The position numbers and the translations under genes were made by a program. Below the pieces are notes generated by a model that saw only the letters and a list, made by a program, of their open reading frames with translations, was not told the origin of the DNA and did no database searches. A stretch of DNA of 58,186 bases, taken from contig JARKQP010000003.1 in the NCBI GenBank assembly GCA_029974875.1, forward strand, positions 1-58,186. Direction: 5' to 3'. Position 1 is the first letter of the stretch, and every line of letters starts with the position of its first letter. The stretch comes from Mobilitalea sp. (GTDB taxonomy: Bacteria; Bacillota_A; Clostridia; Lachnospirales; Lachnospiraceae). Below, one piece after another: positions 1 to 9,026 of the stretch.

Positions 1-337
1 CGCTTTTTGCAGTTTCCAGGCGCTGCAGCATCACATCTGAAATATCAAAAGCTTCATCACAAGAGAGTCCACCATCAATGGCAGCTTGTGCAGATTGACT
101 AACTGCTGAGACGGTATAGTATTCCCATAATTTCAATTCACGGGCGCTCTTGACAGCATTTTCTTTAATCACACTAAATTCAACAAATGAAATATCCCTG
201 TAGGAACCAGTTCTAATTTTATTTAAGAAACTAATCACACTTTCGTAAGGAAAGCGATGAAGGTTATTTTCGCTGTTTGTGAGTTTATTTTCCGTAAGCA
301 TTTTTTGAATTTCTTCTTCTGATATTTTTCTCTTCAT
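1..337 (-). CDS. AraC-family transcription regulator, N-terminal part (cut by window edge)
   Basis: Reading the minus strand from an ATG at 337, an open frame of 112 codons runs off the window start. It begins MKRKISEEEIQKML. Its last 40 residues align by eye with the N-terminal regulatory part of the AraC protein at 18603-19346: both have an AAIDGG/AAIEAG turn followed by a D-E/D-AFDISD/AFDLSD stretch. The DNA-binding domain would lie outside the window, so membership of AraC is inferred from this paralogy. It diverges from the catabolic genes that start at about 528, as expected of a local regulator. An AGGAGA element lies about 10 bases upstream of the ATG. Confidence 0.7.
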   Translation of the reverse strand, partial: MKRKISEEEIQKMLTENKLTNSENNLHRFPYESVISFLNKIRTGSYRDISFVEFSVIKENAVKSARELKLWEYYTVSAVSQSAQAAIDGGLSCDEAFDISDVMLQRLETAKS

Positions 338-527
338 ATGCGATGGTCTCCTCATGTTATGAATGAGTTTATGAATGATTTAACATTATTATAAAGGCAA
401 AAATAAAACTTGTAAATTAATATTTCATAAAAAAGATGAAAATTGAGATATACCGAAGAGAGATATCACAATATAATTCACTTATGATAAACAACATAGT
501 AAATAGAAAGAGAATTGAGGAAAGCAT
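338..527. promoter_or_regulatory. Divergent intergenic region, AT-rich
   Basis: This AT-rich region separates the AraC regulator (-) from the rightward genes. A TATAAT at 472-477 is a plausible -10 box for rightward transcription. The nearest TTGAGA (443-448) is 23 bases upstream, too far for a normal -35, so this may be an activator-dependent promoter. That last point is inference. No long inverted repeat was seen. Confidence 0.35.
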
Positions 528-602
528 ATGAATCAAACTAATAATGCAATCTATCCGGGAAGGATATGGTTAGATACAGCTACGATTTTGATTATTTTGT
601 AG
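528..602 (+). pseudogene. N-terminal stump, probably of a GH43-like gene
   Basis: An ATG with an upstream GAGGAAAG opens a 24-codon frame whose first part reads AIYPGRIWLDTA and then ends at a TAG. The pattern I-x-PG-x-x-WLDT is what many GH43-like proteins have just before their first catalytic blade, and the same pattern begins the stump at 1613. After about residue 14 the sequence no longer resembles anything, and another open frame (566-754) continues. The best reading is a deleted gene with its 5' end left. The family call is by motif memory and uncertain. Confidence 0.45.
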
Positions 603-604
603 TT

Positions 605-690
605 GGTCATTTAGCAAAGCTATATTCCAAGGAGGCATTGAAAGAATATCTGGGTGTGGCTATCGAGAAAATATTAAGATACATAAGAGA
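605..690 (+). pseudogene. Possible C-terminal remnant of an unidentified gene
   Basis: In a different frame from the preceding stump, a helical, charged stretch (LAKLYSKEALKEYLGVAIEK and following) is open from about 566 and continues to 754, overlapping the 5' end of the MBL-fold gene. It looks like the tail of a deleted protein rather than a start, because no ribosome binding site precedes 566. I cannot name the family. Confidence 0.25.
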
Positions 691-750
691 ACTTTTGTGT
701 GTAATAGAATTTTACTTAAGTATATGGGTGAGGAAGAAGAGGTATTTTGT

Positions 751-1593
751 ATGAGTGAAAAATATTATAAAATTTATGAATTGATGGAAGGGGTATACAG
801 TATAACAAATTGTGTCACGTGTATAACTCTTGTGGTAGGTGATGAAAAAGCGCTGGTATATGATACTGGTTATGGATTTGCAGATTGTGCAAAAGTTATT
901 AGAGCCATAACAGATAAGCCACTTGTAATAGTCAATTCCCATGGACATTTTGACCATATAGGAGGAAACCACTATTTTGACTCACCTGCATATATAAGTG
1001 AAAAGGATACAGAAACACTGAATAGACATCAAAGTGTAGAGTATCGTAGATATGGTGTGAATGCTGTTTTAAAATTTGCACGACTTCTATTTTGGCAGAA
1101 ATGGATACCGAAAACTTTGGATAAAGAGGAGTATGCTCATGAGAAACCATTTGATAACTTTATATATGTAGAAGATGGTCATATTTTTGAGCTTGGAAGT
1201 GCCACTCTTGAGGTTGTTGAGATGCCGGGGCATACACCAGGGAGCATTGCTCTATATTGCAAAGAAAAATCATTGATGCTTGTTAGTGATGCTACAAATC
1301 CAAGCGTTTATTTGTTTTTACCTGAGTCAATGAAATTATCTGTTTATATAAAGTCATTGAGAAAAGCCTTGGGTAAGGAGTTTTCTCAGTTTGTTACTGG
1401 GCATATCCCTAAACTATTGCCAAGAGCAGAAATGGAAAACTATCTATATATTGCAGAAAATCTTGATTGGGAAAATGGAAAGCCTAAAAAACATCCCTTG
1501 CGACCTGATGTAGAAATTCGGAAGTGTACTAACAAAGGGATGAAGTTCAAAAATAGTCAGTCACATATCGTCATTAGTATAGATAAATTGTAA
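751..1593 (+). CDS. MBL-fold metallo-hydrolase
   Basis: A 280-residue protein of the metallo-beta-lactamase fold. The metal-binding signature is seen as H64-x-H66-x-D68-H69 in SHGHFDHIGG. Further ligands are H161 in MPGHTPGS, D180 in LVSDA and H218 in TGHIP, so a complete dinuclear zinc site is present. An upstream in-frame start exists at 697, but ATG 751 follows a GAGGAAGAAGAGG element by the usual distance and is chosen. There is no signal peptide, so it is cytosolic. Family members cleave thioesters, lactones or phosphodiesters; the substrate here is not evident. Its position upstream of glycosidases suggests it might open a lactone or ester released during glycoside breakdown, which is inference only. 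Confidence 0.85.
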   Translation: MSEKYYKIYELMEGVYSITNCVTCITLVVGDEKALVYDTGYGFADCAKVIRAITDKPLVIVNSHGHFDHIGGNHYFDSPAYISEKDTETLNRHQSVEYRRYGVNAVLKFARLLFWQKWIPKTLDKEEYAHEKPFDNFIYVEDGHIFELGSATLEVVEMPGHTPGSIALYCKEKSLMLVSDATNPSVYLFLPESMKLSVYIKSLRKALGKEFSQFVTGHIPKLLPRAEMENYLYIAENLDWENGKPKKHPLRPDVEIRKCTNKGMKFKNSQSHIVISIDKL

Positions 1594-1612
1594 TTAAACG
1601 AGGAGAAAACAT

Positions 1613-1663
1613 ATGTATGATTCAATAAGACCTGGTAAGGAATGGTTGGATACAGGTATGTGA
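1613..1663 (+). pseudogene. N-terminal stump, GH43-like
   Basis: After an AGGAGAAAAC ribosome binding site, an ATG opens MYDSIRPGKEWLDTGM and stops at TGA 1661-1663. IRPGKEWLDT is a recognisable beginning of some GH43-like proteins and resembles the stump at 528. The frame is then lost and a different C-terminal remnant begins at 1659, so the two ends were probably joined by deletion. Confidence 0.5.
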
Positions 1664-1805
1664 CAAGAACTGTTATACCTTTGAAACATTATGTGCATTC
1701 GTAGGAGCCTCTACTATTCGTGAGTTGATGGAAATGGTTTTATTTACACAGGATGAGGTAATCGAGTTTGACAAAAAACTGCATAAGTTTGTAAACAAAA
1801 TATAA
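1659..1805 (+). pseudogene. C-terminal stump of an acyl-esterase (helical tail domain)
   Basis: The open frame from 1659 to TAA 1803-1805 encodes 48 residues including TIRELMEMVLFTQDEVIEFD. This aligns with the end of the esterase at 10509-11534 (KIRELLELVQTPAEAIEQLD). It has no start codon of its own at the 5' side and joins the N-terminal stump of another family at 1613-1663. The end of the stump supplies the AAAAGGAGACGG ribosome binding site of the rhamnosidase that starts at 1819. Confidence 0.55.
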
Positions 1806-1818
1806 AAGGAGACGGAAT

Positions 1819-4761
1819 ATGAAGATATACGATTTAAAAACGGAATATATGACATCGCCAAACGCGGTAGATACGTTAAATCCTAGGTTTTCCTGGAAGA
1901 TAGAGTCTGATAAGTCAGATGTAATGCAGGAAAGCTATCATATTGTAGCCAAAAGTGGAGATAAAATCATCTGGGATAGTGGAATTATAAAAAGTGATGA
2001 GAGCCGCTTTATACGATATGATGGAGAAAGACTTAAAAGCAGACAAGTGATTTCCTGGAGTGTAGGTATAGTGTGTTCCTATAAGAGTGAATCAGGAGAT
2101 TTGCTGAAAGAAGAGGCATTAAGTGGTGAAACGACATTTCAGATGGGACTTTTGGAAGAATCAGACTGGATTGGTAAATGGATTTCTACAGAAGAAAATC
2201 CAGACAAAGAGGCTAGAAAACCAGCAACTTATCTTAGGAGAGCATTTGTTGTAAAGACAAATCTTAAAAAGGCTCGGATATATCAGTCTGCGCATGGACT
2301 TTATGAAAGTTTTATTAATGGAACAGATACAGATGAAGATAAATTTAAACCAGGCCTGACAAGTTATTACTACAGAATTCAGTATCAAACTTATGATATT
2401 ACCAGTTTAGTAAAAACGGGACAAAATGTTTGGGCAGTGATTCTTGCTGATGGCTGGTGGAGAGGCTCTACTGGGGGAAGTGTAAAGAATAACTTTGGAT
2501 ATACACTGGACTATATTGGTCAAATAGAATTGGAATATGAAGACGGAACTGTCGAAATTATTGGAACTGACGAAAATTTCAAAGTAGGACAAGGACAGAT
2601 TTTGGCATCGGATATGTTGATGGGAGATATCATTGACAGATCTAAGGAGCCAGAAGGTTGGAAAACCATAGGGTTTGACGATGAATTGTGGTTACCTGCA
2701 TATAGGACGGATGAAATATCAGAGGATCGTCTGCTGGCAGGACTAGAGGCAGAAAAAATAGCATCGAGGTCAGTACCAGTTCGTGAAGTGGAGCATTTTT
2801 ATGGAAAAGCATTTTACGATAATCATGGTGATTTAGTTGTTGATTTTGGACAAAACATAGCAGGCTATGTTGCCATGACATTTCAAGATACAAAACCAGG
2901 CCAAAAGATTGTGGTTACTCATGGTGAAACCTTGGATCATGATGGTAATTTCACTATTGCAAATGTGGATAAAACAGGTCTCATTATTGATGCATTTCAG
3001 CAGATTACTTATATCTGTAAAGGAGCAAAGAAAGAAAGCTACAAACCATCCTTTTCTATATTTGGATTTCGATATATCAAGATAGAAGGTTATGATGGTG
3101 TAATAGGCGAGGACGATTTTATAGCAATTGCTGTATATTCCGCCATGGAAGAAACAGCAGAATTTGAATGCTCAAATCAGCTCATCAACCAGTTGGTTAG
3201 TAATAGTCGGTGGAGCCAAAAAGGCAATTTTATGGATGTTCCAGTCGACTGTCCAACAAGAGAACGAAATGCGTGGACGGGTGATGCACAGATTTATGTA
3301 AGATGTGCAAATATCTTTATGGATGGTTATTCTTTTTATGAAAAGTGGTTGATAGATCAATCTCTAGAGCAGTATGAGAGTGGAAAAGTCGGTATCACTT
3401 TCCCATCAACTAGCAGTGTGCATAATCCAAATGAGATAGAGGCAATGAAACGGATGAATCCGACTTATGAGCTTGCTGGTCCGACAGGAAATGGAAATAT
3501 CGGTGAGGATGCAGTAGGATGGGGCGATTCGGCAGTTTGGCTTCCATACAGTGTATACCTCTATCATGGTGATAAGCAAATACTAAAGAATCAATACGAG
3601 ACAGCGAAAAAGTGGCTTGAATATGAGATTCGATGTGCTAGGGAGGATAACGAGAATTATCTAGATACACCTGCTTACAATACCTACACAGATGGAGTAA
3701 AGGATGCTGAATATATATTTGATACCAAGTTCCATTATGGAGAGTGGAATGAAGCTTTTGGTATCAAAGAAAAGGTGGAAGAGCATTACAAATCCTTAAA
3801 AGAAAAAAAAGAAAATGGAAAAAATGCTGTAGACGGAGGTGTTTTAGCGTCTATAGCATTAATGAGCAGAGGAAATAAAACTCTAGAGGAACAGATTGCA
3901 GATAAGCAGAAAGCTGCAGCAGGAGTCTTGTATTTCCTACAGATGAAAGCTCGAGCAGGAAGTGCAATAGTTGCCACAGCTTATATGGCAAGATCTGCAA
4001 AAAATGTGGCAGAGATGGCAAGGGTTCTTGGAAAAGATGAGGATGCCAGATATTATGAGCAAGTTTACGCGAATATAAAGCGCGTATACAACAAGTATTT
4101 GATTGGAGAAGATGGTGTCATTGAACCAGGTCATCAGGCTCCATATGTTAGAGTGCTTGCTATGGATTTATGTGATGATAAGAAAAAGCCTGTGGTTTTG
4201 AAACAACTTCTGAAAGAAGTAGAGGAAGCAAATTATTCGTTGAATACAGGGTTTTTATCAACTCCATTTTTACTTCCTGTACTTGCTGAGAATGGTTATG
4301 TAAATGAAGCATATAAGATTTTAGAGAATGAAACATTACCAGGCTGGCTATACCCAATCAAAAAAGGTATGACAACAATTCCCGAGTCTTGGGGTGGAAT
4401 AGATTTACTAGAAGATTCATTGAATCATTACAGTTATGGTGCTGTATGTGAATTTATGTTCCAATACATTGCGGGGATTCGAATTGATGAGAAGAATCCG
4501 GGATATAAAGAGTTTATTCTAAAACCAGTTGTTTGTGGCTCACTTGATAGAGCGTCCGCTTCTATAAAAAACCATTATGGAGAAATTAAGTCTTCCTGGA
4601 ACCTTCGAGAAAGTAATTTCCATTACAAATGCAAAGTTCCTACAAATACAAAAGCAACAGTGATACTACCAGATGGAACAAGGAAAGAAGTCGGTAGTGG
4701 GACATACGAATTTGAATGTAAGATAGATAAGAAAGAAGAGGAATTAGGAAATGATGAATAA
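1819..4761 (+). CDS. Alpha-L-rhamnosidase, GH78
   Basis: A 980-residue glycoside hydrolase expected to release terminal L-rhamnose by inversion. The N-terminal half has the beta-sandwich modules of GH78 (residues about 1-430), followed by the (alpha/alpha)6 barrel. The hallmark DCPTRERNAWTGDAQ lies at about residue 476 with its acidic residues, and a second conserved acidic motif, EWNEAF, lies at about 642. A Bac_rhamnosid_C-like beta domain closes the protein. There is no signal peptide, so it probably acts on imported oligosaccharides. An AAAAGGAG site precedes the ATG. A lysine/alanine-rich insertion of about 70 residues follows EWNEAF (about 655-725), which makes it longer than the usual 900 or so. 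Substrate (rhamnogalacturonan fragments or rhamnosylated plant glycosides) is inferred. Confidence 0.9.
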   Translation: MKIYDLKTEYMTSPNAVDTLNPRFSWKIESDKSDVMQESYHIVAKSGDKIIWDSGIIKSDESRFIRYDGERLKSRQVISWSVGIVCSYKSESGDLLKEEALSGETTFQMGLLEESDWIGKWISTEENPDKEARKPATYLRRAFVVKTNLKKARIYQSAHGLYESFINGTDTDEDKFKPGLTSYYYRIQYQTYDITSLVKTGQNVWAVILADGWWRGSTGGSVKNNFGYTLDYIGQIELEYEDGTVEIIGTDENFKVGQGQILASDMLMGDIIDRSKEPEGWKTIGFDDELWLPAYRTDEISEDRLLAGLEAEKIASRSVPVREVEHFYGKAFYDNHGDLVVDFGQNIAGYVAMTFQDTKPGQKIVVTHGETLDHDGNFTIANVDKTGLIIDAFQQITYICKGAKKESYKPSFSIFGFRYIKIEGYDGVIGEDDFIAIAVYSAMEETAEFECSNQLINQLVSNSRWSQKGNFMDVPVDCPTRERNAWTGDAQIYVRCANIFMDGYSFYEKWLIDQSLEQYESGKVGITFPSTSSVHNPNEIEAMKRMNPTYELAGPTGNGNIGEDAVGWGDSAVWLPYSVYLYHGDKQILKNQYETAKKWLEYEIRCAREDNENYLDTPAYNTYTDGVKDAEYIFDTKFHYGEWNEAFGIKEKVEEHYKSLKEKKENGKNAVDGGVLASIALMSRGNKTLEEQIADKQKAAAGVLYFLQMKARAGSAIVATAYMARSAKNVAEMARVLGKDEDARYYEQVYANIKRVYNKYLIGEDGVIEPGHQAPYVRVLAMDLCDDKKKPVVLKQLLKEVEEANYSLNTGFLSTPFLLPVLAENGYVNEAYKILENETLPGWLYPIKKGMTTIPESWGGIDLLEDSLNHYSYGAVCEFMFQYIAGIRIDEKNPGYKEFILKPVVCGSLDRASASIKNHYGEIKSSWNLRESNFHYKCKVPTNTKATVILPDGTRKEVGSGTYEFECKIDKKEEELGNDE

Positions 4762-4837
4762 TATATATAGAAGGAAAATGAAATAGAATTGCGATAAAAA
4801 GTATTGTTTTAAGATAGTACAGAAAATCTTGATGCTA

Positions 4838-4843
4838 TAATAT
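4838..4843 (+). promoter_or_regulatory. Possible -10 box upstream of the ceramidase-like gene
   Basis: A TATAAT hexamer stands in the 122-base gap after the rhamnosidase, about 40 bases before the ATG at 4884. No good TTGACA partner lies at 16-18 bases, so it would be a weak or activator-dependent promoter. The GAGGAGGT site at about 4868 serves the next gene. Confidence 0.3.
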
Positions 4844-4883
4844 AGTTATTATATTTATGAGAGACTGAGGAGGTAATATTAAA

Positions 4884-6131
4884 ATGGAAAAGAATCAATT
4901 ATATGCTGGTGCTGCAAGATGTGACATTACGCCAAATGAGTCATTGATGCCAATGACATTTTTAGGACCAGTTTTGATGAAATTTGTAGCAGACCGCATA
5001 CACGGAAGAGTGTTATATATCGAGAATCAAGAAACAAAAGTACTCATCGTAGCACTTGATATGGGAGAGGTGCCATATCCAGAAGAACTTATTCCATTTC
5101 TGGAAGAAGTTTCAGGAGTTGAAAAGAAAAATATTTTGATTACAGCGACACACACACATGAAGTGCCATTTATCGGATGGCCATTTATGCCTTTTGAAGA
5201 GAGTGTAGAGAAAGAGCAGAACCGTGTATGGTTCGAACAAATTAAAAATGCTCTAAAAAAGGCAGTGAAGGAAGCTATTTCAAAGAAATGTAAGGCTACA
5301 ATGGGATATGAGGAAGGAAAATCTTATATTAACGTAAATCGTGATGAACTGATTGATGGAAAAGCTGTTGTAGGAAATAATTATGAACGTCCGAGCGACA
5401 AAACACTTTCACTAATTCGTTTTGAGGATGAAGATAAAAATGTGATAGCGCTACTTATAAATTATGCAGTTCATAATGTGCTTTTGAATGGATGTATGGT
5501 AGATGGAGGAATAGGAATCAGCGGGGATATTGCTGGCAGAACAAGCACCATTTTAGAAGATAAACTGGGTGGAGTAGCACTTTGGACATCTGGTGCAGCA
5601 GGAGACCAAAATCCAAGGATTTGCACGAATTATGGATATGTAGAAGGTTCTAACGGCTTTGAAACAAAATCAGTAGGAGAGGCCGGCTACATGATTCTAG
5701 ATGGAATCGTGGCAGAACATGTGAGAAATATAGAAGAAGTGAATGGGAGATTATCCTGTGAGATTTCAAATGGTGAATTAAAATCAGTAGAAAAAACAGT
5801 TTTTATAAAGGCGAAGGGGGCACAGGATGAGCAGAGTGTTGTTCCGTTTACAATCAAACTTATGCATATTGCGAATTTAGCAATCCAGGGAATTTCAGCG
5901 GAAGTAGTAACTACAATTGGTGAATCTGTTCGCAAAGAGTCTAATATGGAGCATACGATTATGATTACTCATGCACAGGGATGTATGTCTTATACCCCAG
6001 ATGACTGGGAATATAACAATGAAGCTTTTGTTGTTGGAAGTTCTCTTGTGGAAAAAGGTTATGCAGAACCTGTGTTTATAAAGGGATTCCAAGAGTGTGA
6101 GATGGAAATTTTAGGAAAAAACAATGTATAA
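4884..6131 (+). CDS. Neutral/alkaline ceramidase-like hydrolase
   Basis: A 415-residue protein resembling the N-terminal catalytic domain of neutral/alkaline non-lysosomal ceramidases: an AGAARCDITP opening, a zinc-type THTHEVP motif at about residue 90, SGDIAGRT near 211 and SGAAGDQNPR near 235. True ceramidases are about 650 residues with a C-terminal Ig-like domain and a secretion signal. This one lacks both, as do many Firmicutes homologues found in sugar loci. It is therefore probably a cytosolic amidase or esterase acting on a glycoside rather than on ceramide (inference). It overlaps the next small gene by 8 bases. A broken second copy of its C terminus lies at 48856-48936. Confidence 0.75.
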   Translation: MEKNQLYAGAARCDITPNESLMPMTFLGPVLMKFVADRIHGRVLYIENQETKVLIVALDMGEVPYPEELIPFLEEVSGVEKKNILITATHTHEVPFIGWPFMPFEESVEKEQNRVWFEQIKNALKKAVKEAISKKCKATMGYEEGKSYINVNRDELIDGKAVVGNNYERPSDKTLSLIRFEDEDKNVIALLINYAVHNVLLNGCMVDGGIGISGDIAGRTSTILEDKLGGVALWTSGAAGDQNPRICTNYGYVEGSNGFETKSVGEAGYMILDGIVAEHVRNIEEVNGRLSCEISNGELKSVEKTVFIKAKGAQDEQSVVPFTIKLMHIANLAIQGISAEVVTTIGESVRKESNMEHTIMITHAQGCMSYTPDDWEYNNEAFVVGSSLVEKGYAEPVFIKGFQECEMEILGKNNV

Positions 6132-6417
6132 GAATATTGGAGCTTGTGATGATTGGATAGACACTATTTCTGTAGAGCAACCAAGGTACTTAAGAAGGAA
6201 CTCTCTAAATGAAATAATCGAAAAGGATGATGATGCCGTGTATGGCTCTTTTGCAATTTATCAAAAAGAGATTGAAGATGAACTTCGTATTTGGTCTTCG
6301 AATCACTCAAAAGAAGAGTTGATAGAGGCTGTGGAGTCAGCAATTGAATCAGTAAATTTAGAGGAAGAGAAACTTCAACTTCAAAAAACTTGGGAAGTAA
6401 TTTTGAATAAGATATAA
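6124..6417 (+). CDS. Free-standing homologue of the C-terminal tail of the 31982 hydrolase
   Basis: A 97-residue acidic helical protein. Residues 38-97 align with the last 60 residues of the alpha/beta hydrolase at 31982-33403: DDAVYGSFAIYQKEIEDEL against DDSVYGSLEVYRKEVCEEL, continuing as a helical region to the end. The catalytic domain is missing. It overlaps the end of the ceramidase-like gene by 8 bases, starting at ATGTATAAG. It may be an expressed detached domain, or the stump of a second copy of that hydrolase after a deletion. The frame is undamaged, so I list it as coding, but a decaying remnant is at least as likely given the other stumps here. Confidence 0.5.
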   Translation: MYKNIGACDDWIDTISVEQPRYLRRNSLNEIIEKDDDAVYGSFAIYQKEIEDELRIWSSNHSKEELIEAVESAIESVNLEEEKLQLQKTWEVILNKI

Positions 6418-6466
6418 AGTTGGAGTAAATGCATAATAGTCGGAATGGAAGAAGGAGAGATTGTTT

Positions 6467-8839
6467 ATGAGGAAGAAGTCTTTTAATTTAGATTGGAAAT
6501 TCTGGAAAGATGGCAATGAGGAACATGGGGTTAAAGTGATTCTTCCTCATGATGCAATGATTTATGAGAAGAGAGTGCCTGAAATGAAAGATGGAGCTGC
6601 TATAGGATATTTTCCAGGTGGAAAGTATTTTTATCAGAAGAATTTTATTGGCACAGAAGAAATGAAAAATCAGACAGTGATTGTGGAATTTGAGGCTATT
6701 TATATGAATTCCACAGTGTATCTAAATGGTGAAAAAGTAGGTGGATGGGTTTATGGTTATACCAATTTCTTTGTAGATTTTACAGACAAGATAAGAATTG
6801 GTGAAGAGAATGAACTTCTTGTAATTGCGGATAATTCGCTTACTCCAAACTCCAGATGGTATTCAGGCAGTGGCATTTACCGTCCAGTGCATTTGTGGTT
6901 GGGAGAAAAGACATGTATTAAACCACAAGGGCTGAAAATTAAGACGAAGTCTATAGACCCTGCAGTAATAGAGGTGCAGACAGAACTAATAAATAATAAA
7001 GAAAATGTACACATTAAATATAGGGTATACGAAGGGGAATCACTGGCAGCAACAGGGGATGGCAAGCATACAGAAATTGCGATTGAAAATCCAAGGCTAT
7101 GGAGTGACGAAACGCCTTTTTTATATGAGATAAAAGCCAGTGTGTATGTAGGCGATGTACTTGTGGATGAAACTATCGAAAAATTTGGTATTAGAACGAT
7201 TCGTATCGAGAGTAACAAGGGGTTGCTCATTAATGATAAAGTAACGAAACTACGTGGTGGTTGTTTACATCACGATAATGGTATCTTAGGTGGATGTACT
7301 TATCGAAAAGCAGAGTATCGCAGGATTAAGAAGATGAAGGAATTTGGCTATAATGCGATTCGTTTTTCTCATTATCCAGCTGGGAAAGACCTATTAGAGG
7401 TATGTGACGAATTAGGTATGTACATATTAGATGAGTCCTTTGATCAGTGGAGAAGACCCGGTTTGGAATATGACTATTCCATATATTTTGATCAGGAGTG
7501 GGAAAAGGATTTGAGAGCATTAGCTCAAAAAGACTATAATCATCCGTCCGTAATCATGTATTGCATTGGAAATGAGATAACAGATACAGGAAGAAGTTAT
7601 GGTTTGGAACTGACAAAGCTTCTTACTGCTGTCTTGAAGGAAGAAGATGATAGTAGACCAGTTACGATTGCCAATAATGATATGATGAGCATTATAGCTG
7701 ATGCGATGGAGCAATTAGAGGAAGAGACCGGTGCTACCATGGGTAGTCTACAAATTAATGAGCTTATCACAAAGCAGCCAGAGTTAATGCTTATCTATCA
7801 AAAAGGCGGACTTGCAGGAGATAAGGTGGAAAAAATAGTTGGAAAAGTATTTGATACAGTTGATATAGCAGGACATAATTACGCGAATGATATTTATGAG
7901 GAATGTCACAGTATCAATGACCAGAGAATTATTCTTAGTACAGAAACATTTCCACAGAGAATGTACTCTAATTGGATGGATGTAGTGGAAAAAGATTATG
8001 TCATTGGGGATTTTCATTGGACAGCATGGGATTATTTGGGTGAAGCTGGAGTTGGAGTGCCAGTATATGGCACTAAGGAGGCTCCATTTGCAAAAGCGTT
8101 TCCTTGTTTGACGGCAGGATGTGGTTCCTTTGATTTGAATGGCAATCCAGAGGCTGCGGCTTACTATACGGCTACATTATGGGGAGTGAACAAAATACCA
8201 TACATTTGTGTACGACCAGTAAATCATAGTGGTGAGGATTATACGATTGGGCAGTGGAGACTTACAGATGCAGTTCATAGCTGGACTTGGAATGACGGTA
8301 TAGGAAAAATAGCAGAAGTTATAGTTTATAGCTGTGGTTCAAATGTAGAACTTTTCTTAAATGGAAAATCTGTTGGCATGCAGAAGTTGGAAGAGTACAA
8401 AGCAGAGTTTCAAGTAATGTATGAGGATGGCGAGTTAATGGCTATTAGCTACGATGAAAACGCTGTTGAAATTGGAAAAAGTGTACTTCAAAGCAATGGA
8501 GAAAAATATCTACTTTCTATTGAGCCAGAAGAAATAGAAGTAAAAGCAAATGAGGAAGATATCGTATTTGTTCCGATTTATATTCGTGATGAAGATGGTA
8601 ATCTTTGCATGAACAAAGATAAAAAAGTTACTGTTCAAGTTGATGGCGAAGGAGAGCTGATTGCACTTGGCAGTGCCAAATATGAAAATGAAGAATTAGA
8701 AGTTTTTCATAAAGAGCAAGTTATTTCTTGGCATGGGAATGTTTTAGCCGTTATTCGTCCAAGCGGTAATAAAGGCGAAATCAAAGTATCTGCAGCTATG
8801 GATGGGGTGTCAGCAGGTCGTTCAATCATTGTTAAATAG
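6467..8839 (+). CDS. GH2 beta-galactosidase/beta-glucuronidase-type enzyme
   Basis: A 790-residue GH2 retaining glycosidase. The order is a jelly-roll sugar-binding domain (about 1-150, with YFPGGKYFYQKNF and SGIYRPVHLW), an Ig-like domain, and a TIM barrel from about 255 with RGGCLHHDNG and AIRFSHYPAG. The acid/base Glu is in GNE at about 370 and the nucleophile Glu in STETF at about 493. C-terminal Ig-like domains follow, including SNVELFLNGKSVG and a big domain ending near 790. An in-frame TTG at 6461 also exists, but ATG 6467 is the right distance from GGAGAG and is preferred. There is no signal peptide. Whether galactose, glucuronic acid or another sugar is removed cannot be decided from the sequence. 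Confidence 0.9.
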   Translation: MRKKSFNLDWKFWKDGNEEHGVKVILPHDAMIYEKRVPEMKDGAAIGYFPGGKYFYQKNFIGTEEMKNQTVIVEFEAIYMNSTVYLNGEKVGGWVYGYTNFFVDFTDKIRIGEENELLVIADNSLTPNSRWYSGSGIYRPVHLWLGEKTCIKPQGLKIKTKSIDPAVIEVQTELINNKENVHIKYRVYEGESLAATGDGKHTEIAIENPRLWSDETPFLYEIKASVYVGDVLVDETIEKFGIRTIRIESNKGLLINDKVTKLRGGCLHHDNGILGGCTYRKAEYRRIKKMKEFGYNAIRFSHYPAGKDLLEVCDELGMYILDESFDQWRRPGLEYDYSIYFDQEWEKDLRALAQKDYNHPSVIMYCIGNEITDTGRSYGLELTKLLTAVLKEEDDSRPVTIANNDMMSIIADAMEQLEEETGATMGSLQINELITKQPELMLIYQKGGLAGDKVEKIVGKVFDTVDIAGHNYANDIYEECHSINDQRIILSTETFPQRMYSNWMDVVEKDYVIGDFHWTAWDYLGEAGVGVPVYGTKEAPFAKAFPCLTAGCGSFDLNGNPEAAAYYTATLWGVNKIPYICVRPVNHSGEDYTIGQWRLTDAVHSWTWNDGIGKIAEVIVYSCGSNVELFLNGKSVGMQKLEEYKAEFQVMYEDGELMAISYDENAVEIGKSVLQSNGEKYLLSIEPEEIEVKANEEDIVFVPIYIRDEDGNLCMNKDKKVTVQVDGEGELIALGSAKYENEELEVFHKEQVISWHGNVLAVIRPSGNKGEIKVSAAMDGVSAGRSIIVK

Positions 8840-8863
8840 AAAGATTTTAAAGGAGATTTAAAA

Positions 8864-8935
8864 ATGTCTGAAAATACTTCGTCATGGTATTCTACAGGGA
8901 ATACCTCATTTTGTCTGCTATGGGACAAAAGATGA
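8864..8935 (+). pseudogene. N-terminal stump of an unidentified gene
   Basis: An AAAGGAGA site and ATG 8864 begin MSENTSSWYSTG. The frame then reads into the out-of-frame remnant described next and stops at TGA 8933-8935. The first dozen residues are probably the original start of the deleted alpha/beta hydrolase. Confidence 0.4.
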
Positions 8936-9026
8936 TATGGTAAGCACTGAGGATATCAGACAGTATATCAGTAATTTGAAGCAAAGAAGTAATCCGTGTC
9001 AAGGAGAAAGAGAGAGTATCATGTAA
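8892..9026 (+). pseudogene. C-terminal stump of an alpha/beta hydrolase
   Basis: In another frame from 8892, 44 codons read GIPHFVCYGTKDDMVSTED and onward to TAA 9024-9026. This is the strand carrying the catalytic Asp in the alpha/beta hydrolase fold. The equivalent in the intact esterase at 10509 is CFIVATRDDSLVN. The nucleophile region is absent. The TAA overlaps the ATG of the following GH43 gene (TAATG), so the stump preserves the original coupling of two genes. Confidence 0.55.
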
